The notes below the pieces were generated by a model. The model was not told the DNA's origin and ran no database searches. It worked only from the letters and a program-made list of their open reading frames with translations. DNA of 64,000 nt from Streptomyces sp. WP-1 (GTDB lineage: Bacteria; Actinomycetota; Actinomycetes; Streptomycetales; Streptomycetaceae), in contig NZ_CP123923.1 in the NCBI RefSeq assembly GCF_030450125.1, positions 6,729,001 to 6,793,000 of the forward strand, given 5' to 3'. Below, piece by piece: positions 8,446-18,232 of this stretch (within the stretch, counting starts at the first letter, position 1; each line of letters begins with the position of its first letter). Both the position numbers and the translations under genes were made by a program.

Positions 8446-8826
8446 CCGGTCATCCGGGCGGCGGCAGGACTCGGCGTCCGCCCGGACCGCCCCGCCGCGG
8501 TGGCGGGGGCTTGTCGTCAGACAGGGATCTTGACCTACAGCTGTCCGAAAATCCCAACGGAATCGGGGATTTGTGGCGTTACTCACCACTCGCCCGTTCG
8601 GGTGGAAGCTGCTCTGTTCGATGCTGCGTCAGTTCCCGTGCGTAGCCCCGGACCTGGGAAAAGGCGCCCGGGCACCGCGCACGGACACGGCCCGCGCGCA
8701 ACTCGGGAGAACCGGAAACGGATCCGGATATACACCGGTCGGCGGTACGTCGTTCGGGCCGTTTCGCGCCCGGACCCGGCGGCCGAGCGGACACTCCGCG
8801 CCCACCGGGTCCGGCGGCCGTCCGGA
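8446..8826. other. Non-coding gap upstream of riboswitch
   Basis: No convincing gene. It should hold the minus-strand promoter for the riboswitch leader. A 7-bp inverted repeat AAATCCC-N10-GGGATTT at 8549-8572 lies in a locally AT-rich patch (8520-8600) and could be an operator or a weak hairpin. The rest is GC-rich without structure I can interpret. Confidence 0.4.
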
Positions 8827-9135
8827 TCAGCCCACGGCGTCCGGCGGGAGCGCGACGCGAGCGGCCCGGCGCTCGCCGTCGAGCACCCGCAGCGCCCGTG
8901 CCAACGTGCTCCCGTGCACCTCCCGCTCGCCCCGGTCGTGCATCAGCTCCAGCGCGTCGCGCAGCTCTTCCGCCCTGCGCACCAGCGCCTGCGCGGCGCG
9001 CAGCCCGCGATAGGTGTCACCGTCGTGCGCCGGGTTGATCCTGCCGAGCAGGTCGACCACCGCCAGATAGTGGTCGACCACCTCGCCCTCCGCGTGCGTC
9101 AGCGCCGGCAGCGGCGGCAGCTCCTCGGGCAGCAC
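8827..9135 (-). CDS. Hypothetical protein downstream of ClpP-like gene
   Basis: 102 residues, helical and highly charged, with no domain I recognise. Heptad-like leucine/alanine spacing (VVDHYLAVVDLLGRI; LVRRAEELRDALELM) suggests a small helical bundle. It begins 7 nt downstream of the ClpP-like stop, so the two are one operon and the product may be a partner of that protein. The third-position GC pattern supports real coding. It ends in a run of hydrophobic and proline residues. Confidence 0.65.
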   Translation of the reverse strand: MLPEELPPLPALTHAEGEVVDHYLAVVDLLGRINPAHDGDTYRGLRAAQALVRRAEELRDALELMHDRGEREVHGSTLARALRVLDGERRAARVALPPDAVG

Positions 9136-9142
9136 GGCCGGC

Positions 9143-9769
9143 TCACCGCTCGCCGGGGAGGTCCCGGCGGCCGGGCACCACGCCGTCCACCAGCCCGTAC
9201 GACCGCGCGCCCGGCGCGTCCAGCATGAGATCGCGCTCCAGGTCCCGGTGGACCTGCTCCTCGGTGCGCCCGGTGTGCCGGACCAGCATCTCCTCCATCA
9301 GGGTGCGCAGCCGGACCAGTTCCTCGGCCTGGATGAGCAGATCGCTCGGCTGGCCCTGGGCCGGCTCGGGCAGCTCGGGCTGGGAGAGCACCACGCGCGC
9401 GCCGGGCAGGGTGAACCGCTTGCCGGGGGTGCCGGCGGCCAGCAGCACGGCGCCGACCGAGGCGGCCTGGCCCAGGCAGTACGTCTGCACCTCACAGGTG
9501 ACGTACCGCATCGTGTCGTAGACCGCCGTCATCGCGTGGAACGAGCCGCCCGGGCAGTTCAGGTAGAGCGTGATGTCCCGGTCCGGGTCCAGGTGTTCGA
9601 GGTGCATGAACTGGGTGATCACATCACTGGCCGCCGCCTCGTCCAGGGGCGTCCCGAGGAAGACCACCCGGTTCTCGAACAGCTTCGAGTAGGGATCGAG
9701 CCGCCGCTCCCCGACGCTGGTGCGCTCGGTGAACTCGGGCAGGACGTAGCGGGCGGACGGTCGGGACAT
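9143..9769 (-). CDS. ClpP-family protein lacking the catalytic histidine
   Basis: 208 residues with the full ClpP fold pattern. [10 protein letters not shown] (about 68-77) and the nucleophile region [14 protein letters not shown] with S104 are intact, and the ERD segment with D180 matches the triad aspartate. The usual RVxIHQP motif, however, reads RVVLSQP: the residue 25 after the serine, normally histidine, is S129 (codon TCC). The protein is therefore probably inactive or altered as a peptidase and may form mixed rings with canonical ClpP. Divergent from a Phd-type antitoxin gene; followed by a 102-residue unknown. Confidence 0.88.
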   Translation of the reverse strand: MSRPSARYVLPEFTERTSVGERRLDPYSKLFENRVVFLGTPLDEAAASDVITQFMHLEHLDPDRDITLYLNCPGGSFHAMTAVYDTMRYVTCEVQTYCLGQAASVGAVLLAAGTPGKRFTLPGARVVLSQPELPEPAQGQPSDLLIQAEELVRLRTLMEEMLVRHTGRTEEQVHRDLERDLMLDAPGARSYGLVDGVVPGRRDLPGER

Positions 9770-9814
9770 CTGGGCACACCCCTCCTCACGGCGGAGACCG
9801 GCGATCTCCGACTT

Positions 9815-9831
9815 CTGTACAGAATGTACAG
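9815..9831. promoter_or_regulatory. Palindromic operator between clpP-like and phd-like genes
   Basis: CTGTACAGAATGTACAG is a perfect 6-5-6 inverted repeat (CTGTAC/GTACAG) in the 88-bp divergent gap. It overlaps the region expected for the -35 of the antitoxin promoter, the usual place for autoregulation by Phd/YefM proteins. A third GTAC occurs 4 nt further (GACGTACC), so tandem sites are possible. Confidence 0.6.
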
Positions 9832-9845
9832 GACGTACCTGACGT

Positions 9846-9851
9846 TATGAT
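9846..9851 (+). promoter_or_regulatory. -10 box of a probable leaderless promoter
   Basis: TATGAT lies 6 nt before the ATG at 9858. A start site the usual 6-7 nt downstream of the -10 would fall on or next to the A of the ATG, giving a leaderless mRNA. No Shine-Dalgarno precedes the ATG, consistent with this. Confidence 0.5.
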
Positions 9852-9857
9852 GGGGGT

Positions 9858-10160
9858 ATGGCCTACGAGATTCCGGTGACGCAAGCCAGGGCTGAGCTCG
9901 CCGACCTGATCAACCGGGTGGTGTACGGCGGCGAGCGCGTCGTCGTGACCCGGCACGGCAAGCCGCTGGCCGCGCTGGTCTCGGCCGCCGACCTGGCACG
10001 ACTCGACGCCCTGGACGCCGCCGAGGAGCCGGGCGAGGGACAGGTGGCCAGCTCGGTGTCCCGCATCCGGGAGTCCGCCGTCCACGAGGTGCCGTCCGCT
10101 CCGCGCGAACGCCGGCGCTTCGGCATCGCGGCGGAGTACCGGGGGCCGGGCGTTTCCTGA
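9858..10160 (+). CDS. Phd/YefM-family antitoxin (orphan)
   Basis: 100 residues. The N-terminal half MAYEIPVTQARAELADLINR...VVTRHGKPLAALVSAADL is the Phd/YefM DNA-binding fold. The C-terminal half is polar and probably disordered until bound to a toxin. No RelE/Doc/VapC-type gene follows, as the next gene is urease gamma 243 bp away, so it is either an orphan antitoxin or a stand-alone regulator, possibly of the divergent clpP-like operon through the shared palindrome. Confidence 0.85.
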   Translation: MAYEIPVTQARAELADLINRVVYGGERVVVTRHGKPLAALVSAADLARLDALDAAEEPGEGQVASSVSRIRESAVHEVPSAPRERRRFGIAAEYRGPGVS

Positions 10161-10227
10161 ACACCGCCTGGTCGCCCCGCGGTTATCGCCGGTGCCATAG
10201 GGCGGTCATGAGCCGCCCAAAGGCTGG

Positions 10228-10254
10228 TTAACGTCGTTGAAACTCCGGCGAACT
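10228..10254 (+). promoter_or_regulatory. GlnR-like box upstream of urease operon
   Basis: TTAAC-N6-GAAAC-N6-GAACT at 10228-10254 fits the GlnR operator pattern of alternating gTnAC and GaAAc half-sites with 6-nt spacers; the GAAAC half matches exactly. It sits about 150 bp before ureA. Urease is an established GlnR target in S. coelicolor, which supports the reading. Only the first two half-sites are good. Confidence 0.55.
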
Positions 10255-10403
10255 AGCCTGCGGATCCATGCCACCGGAGGGTTTTTGTGCCCCTATTGAT
10301 CACGGTCGGTCCCCATTCGTCCGTGTGTTACACCTGACTCCCGTCGCGGTGGCTGCGGCACCCGGACCCCGCACGGTCCGGAGCGAGGACTGTGAGGTGG
10401 GAC

Positions 10404-10706
10404 GTGCAACTGACCCCGCACGAACAAGAGCGGCTGCTCATCCATGTGGCGGCCGACGTGGCCGAGAAGCGCAGGGCCCGCGGTCTTCGGCTCAACCACC
10501 CCGAGGCGGTCGCCCTCATTACCGCGCACATCCTGGAGGGCGCGCGCGACGGCCGTACCGTCGCCGAGCTGATGTCCACCGGCCGCAAGCTCCTCACCAG
10601 GGACGACGTGATGGACGGCATCGCGGAGATGATCCAGGACGTGCAGGTCGAGGCGACCTTCCCGGACGGCACCAAGCTCGTCACCGTGCACGAGCCGATC
10701 ATCTGA
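10404..10706 (+). CDS. ureA: Urease subunit gamma
   Basis: 100 residues, the standard gamma length. Start chosen at GTG 10404, giving the conserved (M)[20 protein letters not shown]-terminus with a GAGGTGG ribosome site just upstream; an alternative GTG at 10392 would add four residues. [25 protein letters not shown] and [17 protein letters not shown] are all typical. Structural subunit of the nickel urease that hydrolyses urea to ammonia and carbamate. First gene of ureABCFGD. Confidence 0.96.
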   Translation: MQLTPHEQERLLIHVAADVAEKRRARGLRLNHPEAVALITAHILEGARDGRTVAELMSTGRKLLTRDDVMDGIAEMIQDVQVEATFPDGTKLVTVHEPII

Positions 10707-10717
10707 AGGGGGCCGCG

Positions 10718-11029
10718 ATGATTCCCGGAGAGATCCTCTTCGACGACGACCCCGTGCGCGTCAACGAGGGCCGCGCCGTCACCCGGCTCACCGTCCTCAA
10801 CGCCGCCGACCGGCCCGTCCAGATCGGCTCCCACTACCACTTCGCCGAGGCCAACCCCGGACTGGAGTTCGACCGCGCCGCCGCGCGCGGCAGGCGGCTG
10901 AATGTCGCCGCCGGCACCGCCGTGCGCTTCGAGCCCGGCATCCCCGTCGACGTCGAACTCGTCCCCCTCACCGGCGCCCGGATCGTGCCGGGGCTGCGCG
11001 GCGAGACCGGAGGTGCCCTCGATGCCTGA
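10718..11029 (+). CDS. ureB: Urease subunit beta
   Basis: 103 residues from ATG 10718, beginning [13 protein letters not shown], the family hallmark (MIPGE). [13 protein letters not shown] supplies the conserved histidine region facing the alpha subunit. It starts 11 nt after ureA and its stop overlaps the ureC start by 8 nt, so the three structural subunits are translationally linked. Confidence 0.96.
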   Translation: MIPGEILFDDDPVRVNEGRAVTRLTVLNAADRPVQIGSHYHFAEANPGLEFDRAAARGRRLNVAAGTAVRFEPGIPVDVELVPLTGARIVPGLRGETGGALDA

Positions 11030-12743
11030 GGTCTCCCGCGCCGCCTACGCCGACCTGTTCGGACCGACCACCGGCGACCGCATCCGGCTCGCCGACACCG
11101 ATCTGCTGATCGAGATCGAGGAGGACCGCTCGGGCGGACCCGGCCGCGCCGGGGACGAGGCGGTCTTCGGCGGCGGCAAGGTCATCCGCGAGTCCATGGG
11201 CCAGTCCCGGGCCACCCGCGCCGACGGCACCCCCGACACCGTGATCACCGGCGCCGTCGTCGTGGACCACTGGGGCATCGTCAAGGCCGACATCGGTATC
11301 CGCGACGGCCGTATCACCGCCCTCGGCAAGGCCGGCAACCCCGACACCATGGACGGCGTCCACCCCGGCCTGGTGATCGGGCCCGAGACCGAGATCATCG
11401 CGGGCAACGGGCGGATCCTCACGGCCGGCGCCATCGACGCGCATGTCCACTTCATCTGCCCCCAGGTCGCCGACGAGGCGCTGGCCTCCGGCATCACCAC
11501 CCTGGTCGGCGGCGGCACCGGCCCCGCCGAGGGCTCCAAGGCCACCACCGTCACGCCCGGCCCCTGGCACCTCGCCCGGATGCTGGAGGCGATGGAGTCC
11601 TACCCCCTGAACATCGGCTTCCTCGGCAAGGGCAACACCGTCAGCCACGAGGCGATGCTCTCCCAGATCCGCGGCGGCGCCGTCGGCCTCAAACTGCACG
11701 AGGACTGGGGCTCCACCCCCGCCGTCATCGACGCCGCCCTCACCGTCGCCGACCGCACCGGCATCCAGGTCGCCATCCACACCGACACCCTGAACGAGGC
11801 CGGGTTCGTCGGCGACACCCTCGCCGCGATCCGGGGCCGGGGCATCCACTCGTACCACACCGAGGGCGCCGGCGGCGGGCACGCGCCCGACATCATGACC
11901 GTGGTCTCGCAGCCCAACGTGCTGCCCAGCTCCACCAATCCGACCCGGCCGTTCACCGTCAACACCGCCGAGGAACACCTCGACATGCTGATGGTCTGCC
12001 ACCATCTCAACCCGGCCGTCCCCGAGGACCTCGCCTTCGCCGAGTCCCGGATCCGGCCCTCCACCATCGGCGCGGAGGACATCCTCCACGACCTCGGCGC
12101 GATCTCGATCATCTCCTCCGACTCCCAGGCCATGGGCCGGGTCGGCGAGGTGATCCTGCGGACCTGGCAGACCGCCCATGTCATGAAGCGGCGCCGGGGC
12201 GCGCTGCCCGGCGACGGCCGCGCGGACAACCACCGGGTACGGCGCTATGTCGCCAAATACACGATCAACCCCGCGCTCGCCCAGGGCCTCGCCACCGAGA
12301 CCGGATCCGTGGAGCGGGGCAAGCTCGCCGACCTCGTGCTGTGGGAGCCCGCGTTCTTCGGGGTGAAACCGCTCCTCGTGCTCAAGGGCGGCCAGATCGC
12401 CTACGCGCAGATGGGCGACGCCAACGCCTCCATCCCCACCCCGCAGCCGATCCTGCCCCGCCCGATGTACGGCGCGATCGGCCGCGCCCCGGCCGCCAAC
12501 TCCGTCAACTTCGTCTCCTCCCTCGCCCTGGAGGACGGGCTGCCGGAACGGCTCGGGCTCGGCAAACGGTTCGTGGCGATCGACTCCACCCGCGCGCTCA
12601 CCAAGGCCGACATGCGGGAGAACGACGCCCGCCCCGACGTCCGCATCGACCCCGACAGCTTCGCCGTGCACATCGACGGCGAGCTGGTCGAGGCGACCCC
12701 GGCCGCCGAACTGCCCATGGCCCAGCGCTACTTCCTCTTCTGA
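11022..12743 (+). CDS. ureC: Urease subunit alpha (catalytic)
   Basis: 573 residues. Di-nickel site residues are visible: H141 and H143 (AHVHF), the carbamylated lysine K224 (GLKLHEDWG), histidines of [10 protein letters not shown] and [12 protein letters not shown], and D367 (SSDSQAMGR). The flap CHHLNP motif ([19 protein letters not shown]) is intact. All expected catalytic residues are present, so the enzyme should be active. The start ATG lies inside the end of ureB. Confidence 0.97.
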   Translation: MPEVSRAAYADLFGPTTGDRIRLADTDLLIEIEEDRSGGPGRAGDEAVFGGGKVIRESMGQSRATRADGTPDTVITGAVVVDHWGIVKADIGIRDGRITALGKAGNPDTMDGVHPGLVIGPETEIIAGNGRILTAGAIDAHVHFICPQVADEALASGITTLVGGGTGPAEGSKATTVTPGPWHLARMLEAMESYPLNIGFLGKGNTVSHEAMLSQIRGGAVGLKLHEDWGSTPAVIDAALTVADRTGIQVAIHTDTLNEAGFVGDTLAAIRGRGIHSYHTEGAGGGHAPDIMTVVSQPNVLPSSTNPTRPFTVNTAEEHLDMLMVCHHLNPAVPEDLAFAESRIRPSTIGAEDILHDLGAISIISSDSQAMGRVGEVILRTWQTAHVMKRRRGALPGDGRADNHRVRRYVAKYTINPALAQGLATETGSVERGKLADLVLWEPAFFGVKPLLVLKGGQIAYAQMGDANASIPTPQPILPRPMYGAIGRAPAANSVNFVSSLALEDGLPERLGLGKRFVAIDSTRALTKADMRENDARPDVRIDPDSFAVHIDGELVEATPAAELPMAQRYFLF

Positions 12744-12759
12744 CGGCAGCGACGGCACC

Positions 12760-13437
12760 GTGATGACACACGCGGCACTGCTCGTTCTGGCCGACGGCCG
12801 CTTCCCCGCCGGAGGGCACGCCCACTCCGGCGGGGCCGAGGCCGCCGTCAAGGCGGGGCGCATCACCTGCGCCGCCGACCTGGAGGACTTCTGCCGGGGC
12901 CGGCTGCACACGGCCGGACTGGTCGCGGGCGCGCTCGCGGCGGCGGCCACGCTCGGCCTGGACCCCCGGGAACTGGACACGGCGGCGGACGCCCGCACGC
13001 CCTCCCCGGCGCTCCGGCTCGCCGCCCGCCGCCTCGGCCGCCAGCTGCTGCGCGCCGCGCGGGCGAGCTGGCCCTGCGCGGAACTCGACGAGCTCGCCCG
13101 GTGCTTCCCCAAGGGCGCCCACCAGCCCGTGGTCCTCGGAATCGCCGCCCGGGCGGCCGGACTCGGGCCCGCGGACGCGGCGTACTGCGCCCTGTACGAG
13201 AGCGTGAGCGGCCCGGCGACCGCGACCGTACGACTGCTCAGCCTCGACCCCTTCGACGCGACCGGCGTACTGGCCCGGCTGGCCCCCGAGCTGGACACGG
13301 TCGCGCGGACGGCGGTCGACGCGGCGGGCAGAGCCGCCGCGGAAGGGCCCCACGCGCTGCCCGCGGCGTCCGGCCCGCTGCTGGAGATCATGGCCGAGGC
13401 CCACGCCTCCTGGCCGGCCCGGCTGTTCGCGTCCTGA
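12760..13437 (+). CDS. ureF: Urease accessory protein UreF
   Basis: 225 residues. [21 protein letters not shown] near the N-terminus is the UreF signature, and [23 protein letters not shown] in the second half matches the UreF dimer region. UreF binds UreD (UreH) on apo-urease and recruits the GTPase UreG. The start is GTG 12760 or the adjacent ATG 12763; neither has a strong ribosome site. It follows ureC by 16 nt. Confidence 0.92.
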   Translation: MMTHAALLVLADGRFPAGGHAHSGGAEAAVKAGRITCAADLEDFCRGRLHTAGLVAGALAAAATLGLDPRELDTAADARTPSPALRLAARRLGRQLLRAARASWPCAELDELARCFPKGAHQPVVLGIAARAAGLGPADAAYCALYESVSGPATATVRLLSLDPFDATGVLARLAPELDTVARTAVDAAGRAAAEGPHALPAASGPLLEIMAEAHASWPARLFAS

Positions 13438-13478
13438 CCTTCCCCTTCGCCCAAGCCCTTGGCCTCCAGGAGCCGCAC

Positions 13479-14152
<674 letters not shown>

Positions 14153-14156
<4 letters not shown>

Positions 14157-15055
14157 CCCTCACCGGCGTCCGGCCCGACACCCGGGGCACGGCCTCGAAG
14201 GGCGCCGGGCCCGAGGCCCCGGGCCCGGATCCCGCCGGGGCGGGGACGGACGCCCCGCGTGCGGCTGCCGCCGGGTTCGGGACCGGGGGCGTCGGCACGG
14301 CCACCGCCGGCGTCCGCGCCGACGCCCGGATCGTGGCCCGTGCCGACGGGCGTGGCGGGACCGTGCTGCCCGTGCTGGACGGCTCGGGCCCGTTGGCGCC
14401 GCGTCGCACCCGGGGGAGCGGGGTCGAGGCACGGGTGATGGTCGTCGGTGCGATGAGCGGTCCCCTCGGCGGTGACCGGTTCACCCTGAGCGCCCGGGTG
14501 GAGAAGGACGCCCGGCTGCGGATCGGCTCCGCCGCCGCCACCCTCGCCCTGCCCGGCCAGGCCCCCGGCGAGGCCCGCTACGACGTCCGGCTCGACGTGG
14601 CCGAGGACGCCGAACTGCACTGGCTGCCCGAGCAGCTGATCTCGGCCACCGGCAGCGACCTGCGCGTCACCACCCTCGCCGAAGTCGCCGCCGGTGCCCG
14701 GCTGGTGCTCCGCGAGGAGCAGGTGCTCGGCCGGGCGGGGGAGCGGCCCGGTCTGCTCACCAGCCGCCTCACCCTGCGCGTCGCCGGCCGCACCGTCCTC
14801 GACCAGCAGCTGTCCTGCGGCCCCGGCGCCCCCGGCGGCTGGGACGGCCCCGCCGCCCTCGCGGGCCACCGGGCCGTGGGCCAGCTCCTCGTCGTACGCC
14901 CCGAGTTCGCCGAGCGACCGCCCGCGCCCCGGATGCTGGGCGAGCACGCCGCCCTGATGCCGCTGCCCGGACCGGCCGCCCTGGTCACCGCCCTCGCCCC
15001 GGACGCGCTGCGGCTGCGCCGGGTGCTGGACGAGGGGCGGGCCCTGCTGGAGTGA
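14153..15055 (+). CDS. ureD: Urease accessory protein UreD (UreH)
   Basis: 300 residues from ATG 14153, which overlaps the ureG stop as ATGA; a GTG at 14144 is a less likely alternative. The central part ([42 protein letters not shown]) is UreD. Residues about 5-55 form an Ala/Gly/Pro/Thr-rich low-complexity extension that is not part of the family core and may be disordered. UreD is the scaffold that docks UreF and UreG on the apo-enzyme. Last gene of the urease operon. Confidence 0.9.
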
Positions 15056-15079
15056 GGCGCCGGGGGAGAGGGCCGAGCG

Positions 15080-15805
15080 TCAGCCGAGCGGTGCCTTCGG
15101 GAACCTGCGCTCCCTCGCGCCCCTCTCCGAGGGCTGCTCGGCCTTGGCGACGGCGGCGTACTGATCGACGTACTCCTGCTCGGACAGGGTCAGGATGGCG
15201 TACATGATCTCGTCGGTGACGGCCCGCAGGACCGCCTTCTGCTGCTCCATACCCGCGAAGCGGGAGAAGTCGAGGGGCTTGCCGAAGCGGATGGTGACGG
15301 GGCGGACGCGGGGGAGCCTCCTGCCGGGCGGCTGGGCCTCGAAGGTGCCGATCATCGCGCAGGGGACCACCGGGACGCCCGCCTTCAGGGCCATCACGGC
15401 GACCCCGACCTTGCCCTTGTACAGCCGGCCGTCGTGCGAGCGGGTCCCCTCCGGGTAGATGCCCAGCAGTTCGCCCTTGTCCAGCACCCCGAGGCCCTCG
15501 CGGATCGCGGCCTGCCCCGCCTCCTTGCCCGAGCGGTCCACCGGGATCTGTCCGGCGCTGCGGAAGAAGAACGCGGTGAGCCGGCCCTTGACCCCGGGCC
15601 CGGTGAAGTACTCGGCCTTGGCGAGGAAGGTGATGCGCCGCTTGAGGATCGCCGGCATCAGGAAGTGGTCGGAGAAGGAGAGATGGTTTCCGGCGATGAT
15701 CGCGGGACCCGTCGCGGGCACATGGTCCAGGCCCTCGATACGGGGCCGGAAGACCAGTCTGAGCAGGGGACCCAGCAGCACGTACTTGAGCAGGTAGTAG
15801 AACAA
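15080..15805 (-). CDS. 1-acyl-sn-glycerol-3-phosphate acyltransferase (PlsC family)
   Basis: 241 residues from a TTG start at 15805, with GGAG about 10 nt upstream. The four acyltransferase blocks are recognisable: NHLSFSDHF (NHxxxxD, about 40-48), the FLAKAEYF block, YPEGTRSHDG (EGTR, about 117-126) and VPVVPCAMIGT. It transfers an acyl chain to lysophosphatidate in phospholipid synthesis at the inner face of the membrane. The N-terminus YYLLKYVLLGPLLRLVF is an amphipathic membrane segment. Convergent with ureD. Confidence 0.92.
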   Translation of the reverse strand: MFYYLLKYVLLGPLLRLVFRPRIEGLDHVPATGPAIIAGNHLSFSDHFLMPAILKRRITFLAKAEYFTGPGVKGRLTAFFFRSAGQIPVDRSGKEAGQAAIREGLGVLDKGELLGIYPEGTRSHDGRLYKGKVGVAVMALKAGVPVVPCAMIGTFEAQPPGRRLPRVRPVTIRFGKPLDFSRFAGMEQQKAVLRAVTDEIMYAILTLSEQEYVDQYAAVAKAEQPSERGARERRFPKAPLG

Positions 15806-15912
15806 GGGGGGCGCTCCTCACTCCGGCGGCTCGGCTCGGTCGCGAGGACAGCGTGCTGCCACTTGCCGCCGGGGGCAACCGGACCGGAGAGCTTGACGCA
15901 ATCGCCTCCCGG

Positions 15913-16557
15913 TTACGGGCGCCCGCCGTCACTGACACCGTGCGGACGCGGGTGGGCAGGGCGAAGCCGGGGTATGAGGGCCGGGACCCGGGACCGGTAG
16001 GCGTCGTAGGCCGGCCCGAACTCGCCTGCCATCAGGGCGTCCTCGGTACGGACCCGGCGCAGCAGCCAGGGGATCGCGGCGGCCAGGAAGGCGGTCCAGA
16101 CGCCGAAGCCGCCGGCCAGCATCGAGCCGGTGACCAGGCCGAGGATGCCGGTGTAGATGGGGTGGCGGACCAGTCGGTACGGGCCGTCCGTGCGCAGCTC
16201 GTGGTTCTGCTGGACGGAGGGGACGCTGTCCCACATCGCGCCCAGCACCCAGCGGGCCCACAGCAGCAGGGCGGTGGAGGCGAGGGCGAGCAGGGCGCCG
16301 AGCAGGGCCAGCTCGGGCTGCCAGAACTGGAGGTGCTCCCAGAAGCCCCGGGTGTGCCGGACCACGAGGAGGAACAGGGCCACCCCCGCGATCAGTAAGA
16401 CCCGGCGTGCCGCGGAGGCGCGGGACGCGCGCAGCCAGCCGCGGACGCCGCCGTGGTTTCTGATGCCGAAGTAGGCGGCACCGAGCAGCCAGGCGGCGGC
16501 GAAGACCAGAAAGCAGACACCGGTGAGGGCGGCAAGCGCCGGACGCAGCAAGTTCAT
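15913..16557 (-). CDS. Isoprenylcysteine methyltransferase-like membrane protein, TTA codon
   Basis: 214 residues with about five transmembrane segments. The C-terminal ELRTDGPYRLVRHPIYTGIL and the later EDALMAGEFGPAYDAYRSRVP are the signature of the ICMT/PEMT-like (NnrU-related) membrane methyltransferases that bind SAM at the RHPxY motif. The substrate is unknown. The codon at 16398-16396 is TTA (second residue of VLLIAG), predicting dependence on the bldA tRNA. Start at ATG 16557; a longer reading frame exists but lacks conserved sequence. Confidence 0.8.
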   Translation of the reverse strand: MNLLRPALAALTGVCFLVFAAAWLLGAAYFGIRNHGGVRGWLRASRASAARRVLLIAGVALFLLVVRHTRGFWEHLQFWQPELALLGALLALASTALLLWARWVLGAMWDSVPSVQQNHELRTDGPYRLVRHPIYTGILGLVTGSMLAGGFGVWTAFLAAAIPWLLRRVRTEDALMAGEFGPAYDAYRSRVPALIPRLRPAHPRPHGVSDGGRP

Positions 16558-17014
16558 GCCCCAAGGCTCCGCCCCGCCGCCCACCGCTCACCAGCACCCA
16601 CGGGTCGATGGAGAGCTCTCCACCCACAGATGGAGATCCCCCGAACCGACCCCGGGGGCCGGGTCGCGCGCTCGGCGGGGCTTGCGCCCGTCTCCCCGCG
16701 CCCGCTCGCTCGGAGGGACCGGCCTCCTGCGACTGGCCCCTCGGGGATTGGCCCCTTGGGACCACCGCCCCTCCAGTACTGGCCCCCTGGGGGACCCCGG
16801 ACCAGGGGGGGGCCAATACCGGGAGGGGGCTCATGGCACTGGTCGCCGGGGGCGGACCCAGAGGGCCAGTTGACCAGTTGAAGGGCCCACGGTCTGGCTG
16901 CCGCCCCCGGCACCGGCCTCCCTAGCACCGGCCCGGCCCCCTGAACATCCCCCCTGAAACCCCCTGGGGGCTGCCCCCTGCCCCCGGCCCCCTCGGGCAG
17001 CCCCCCGCCGCCCC
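16558..17014. other. 457-bp gap, no gene seen
   Basis: A very G/C-skewed stretch with runs such as CCCCCTGGGGG and CCAGGGGGGGCC that could fold as terminators after rocD on the minus strand. No reading frame with conserved sequence or good codon bias. The promoter of the membrane methyltransferase gene should lie near 16558-16650. Confidence 0.4.
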
Positions 17015-18232
17015 CTAGCCAAGCACCCCCTCCAGCGTCCCCAGCGCGGAGCGCAGTTCCTCCGCTGTGATCGTCAGTGGCGGGGCCAGGCGGATCGTGG
17101 AGCCGTGGGTGTCCTTGGCCAGGATCCCCTCCCGCATCAGGCGCTCGCTGATCTCGCGCCCGGTGCCGATCGACGGGTCGATGTCGACGCCCGCCCACAG
17201 ACCGCGGGAGCGGAAGCCCAGCACGCCCTTGCCGACCAGTTCGGTCAGGCCGTCCCGCAGGAGCACGCCCAGCTCGGCGGCCCGCCGCTGGAACTCGCCG
17301 GTCTCCAGCAGTTCGAGCACCGCGATGCCGACCGCCGCCGCGAGCGGGTTGCCGCCGAACGTCGAGCCGTGCTCACCCGGGTGCAGCACACCCAGCACCT
17401 CGCGCCGGGCCACCACCGCCGACACGGGCACGATGCCGCCGCCGAGCGCCTTGCCGAGCAGCAGCACGTCCGGCACCACGTCCTCGTGGTCGACGGCGAG
17501 CGTACGGCCCGTACGCCCGAGGCCCGACTGGATCTCGTCCGCGATGAACAGACAGCCCTTGCGCCGGGTCAGCTCACGCACGCCGGTCAGATAGCCGTCG
17601 TCCGGGATGACCACCCCGGCCTCGCCCTGGATGGGCTCGATCAGCACCGCCGCCGTGTTCTCGTCGACGGCCTCCTCCAGCGCGGCCAGATCGTTGTACG
17701 GCACGATCGTGAAGCCCGGCGTGAACGGGCCGAAACCCGCGCGTGCCGTCTCGTCGGTGGAGAAGCTCACGATCGTCGTCGTACGGCCGTGGAAGTTGTC
17801 CGCCGCGACCACGATCGTGGCCCGGTCGGCGGGGACGCCCTTGACGTCGTAGGCCCACTTGCGGGCCACCTTGATGCCGCTCTCCACCGCCTCCGCGCCG
17901 GTGTTCATCGGCAGCACCATGTCCAGGCCGGTCAGCGCGGCGAGCCGCTCGGCGAACTCGGCGAGCCGGTCGTTGTGGAACGCCCGGGAGGTGAGGGTGA
18001 GCTGGTCCAGCTGGCGGTGGGCGGCCTCGATCAGCGCCGGGTGACGATGGCCGAAATTGAGCGCCGAGTACCCGGAGAGCATGTCCAGGTAGCGGCGGCC
18101 CTCGACGTCCTCCACCCAGGTGCCCTCGGCCCGTGCCACGACCACCGGGAGCGGGTGGTAGTTGTGCGCCAGGACCGGCCCCTCCGCCCGGATCAGGTCG
18201 GCGGACGTACGGGTGTGCGCGGGTGCGGTCAT
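17015..18232 (-). CDS. rocD: Ornithine--oxo-acid transaminase
   Basis: 405 residues from ATG 18232. Class III PLP aminotransferase: GAEAVESGIKVARKWAYDVKG is the ornithine aminotransferase form of the cofactor-binding region, LFIADEIQSGLGRTG holds the PLP-ring aspartate and LLGKALGGG the Schiff-base lysine. Converts ornithine and 2-oxoglutarate to glutamate semialdehyde and glutamate. The start overlaps the ddaH stop by 1 nt (TGATG), so the two form an arginine/ornithine catabolic operon preceded by an Lrp gene. Confidence 0.94.
   Translation of the reverse strand: MTAPAHTRTSADLIRAEGPVLAHNYHPLPVVVARAEGTWVEDVEGRRYLDMLSGYSALNFGHRHPALIEAAHRQLDQLTLTSRAFHNDRLAEFAERLAALTGLDMVLPMNTGAEAVESGIKVARKWAYDVKGVPADRATIVVAADNFHGRTTTIVSFSTDETARAGFGPFTPGFTIVPYNDLAALEEAVDENTAAVLIEPIQGEAGVVIPDDGYLTGVRELTRRKGCLFIADEIQSGLGRTGRTLAVDHEDVVPDVLLLGKALGGGIVPVSAVVARREVLGVLHPGEHGSTFGGNPLAAAVGIAVLELLETGEFQRRAAELGVLLRDGLTELVGKGVLGFRSRGLWAGVDIDPSIGTGREISERLMREGILAKDTHGSTIRLAPPLTITAEELRSALGTLEGVLG

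Noticed and set aside
16558..17014. Small gene in the 457-bp gap
   Set aside because: Open frames here have poor codon bias, no ribosome site and no recognisable sequence.
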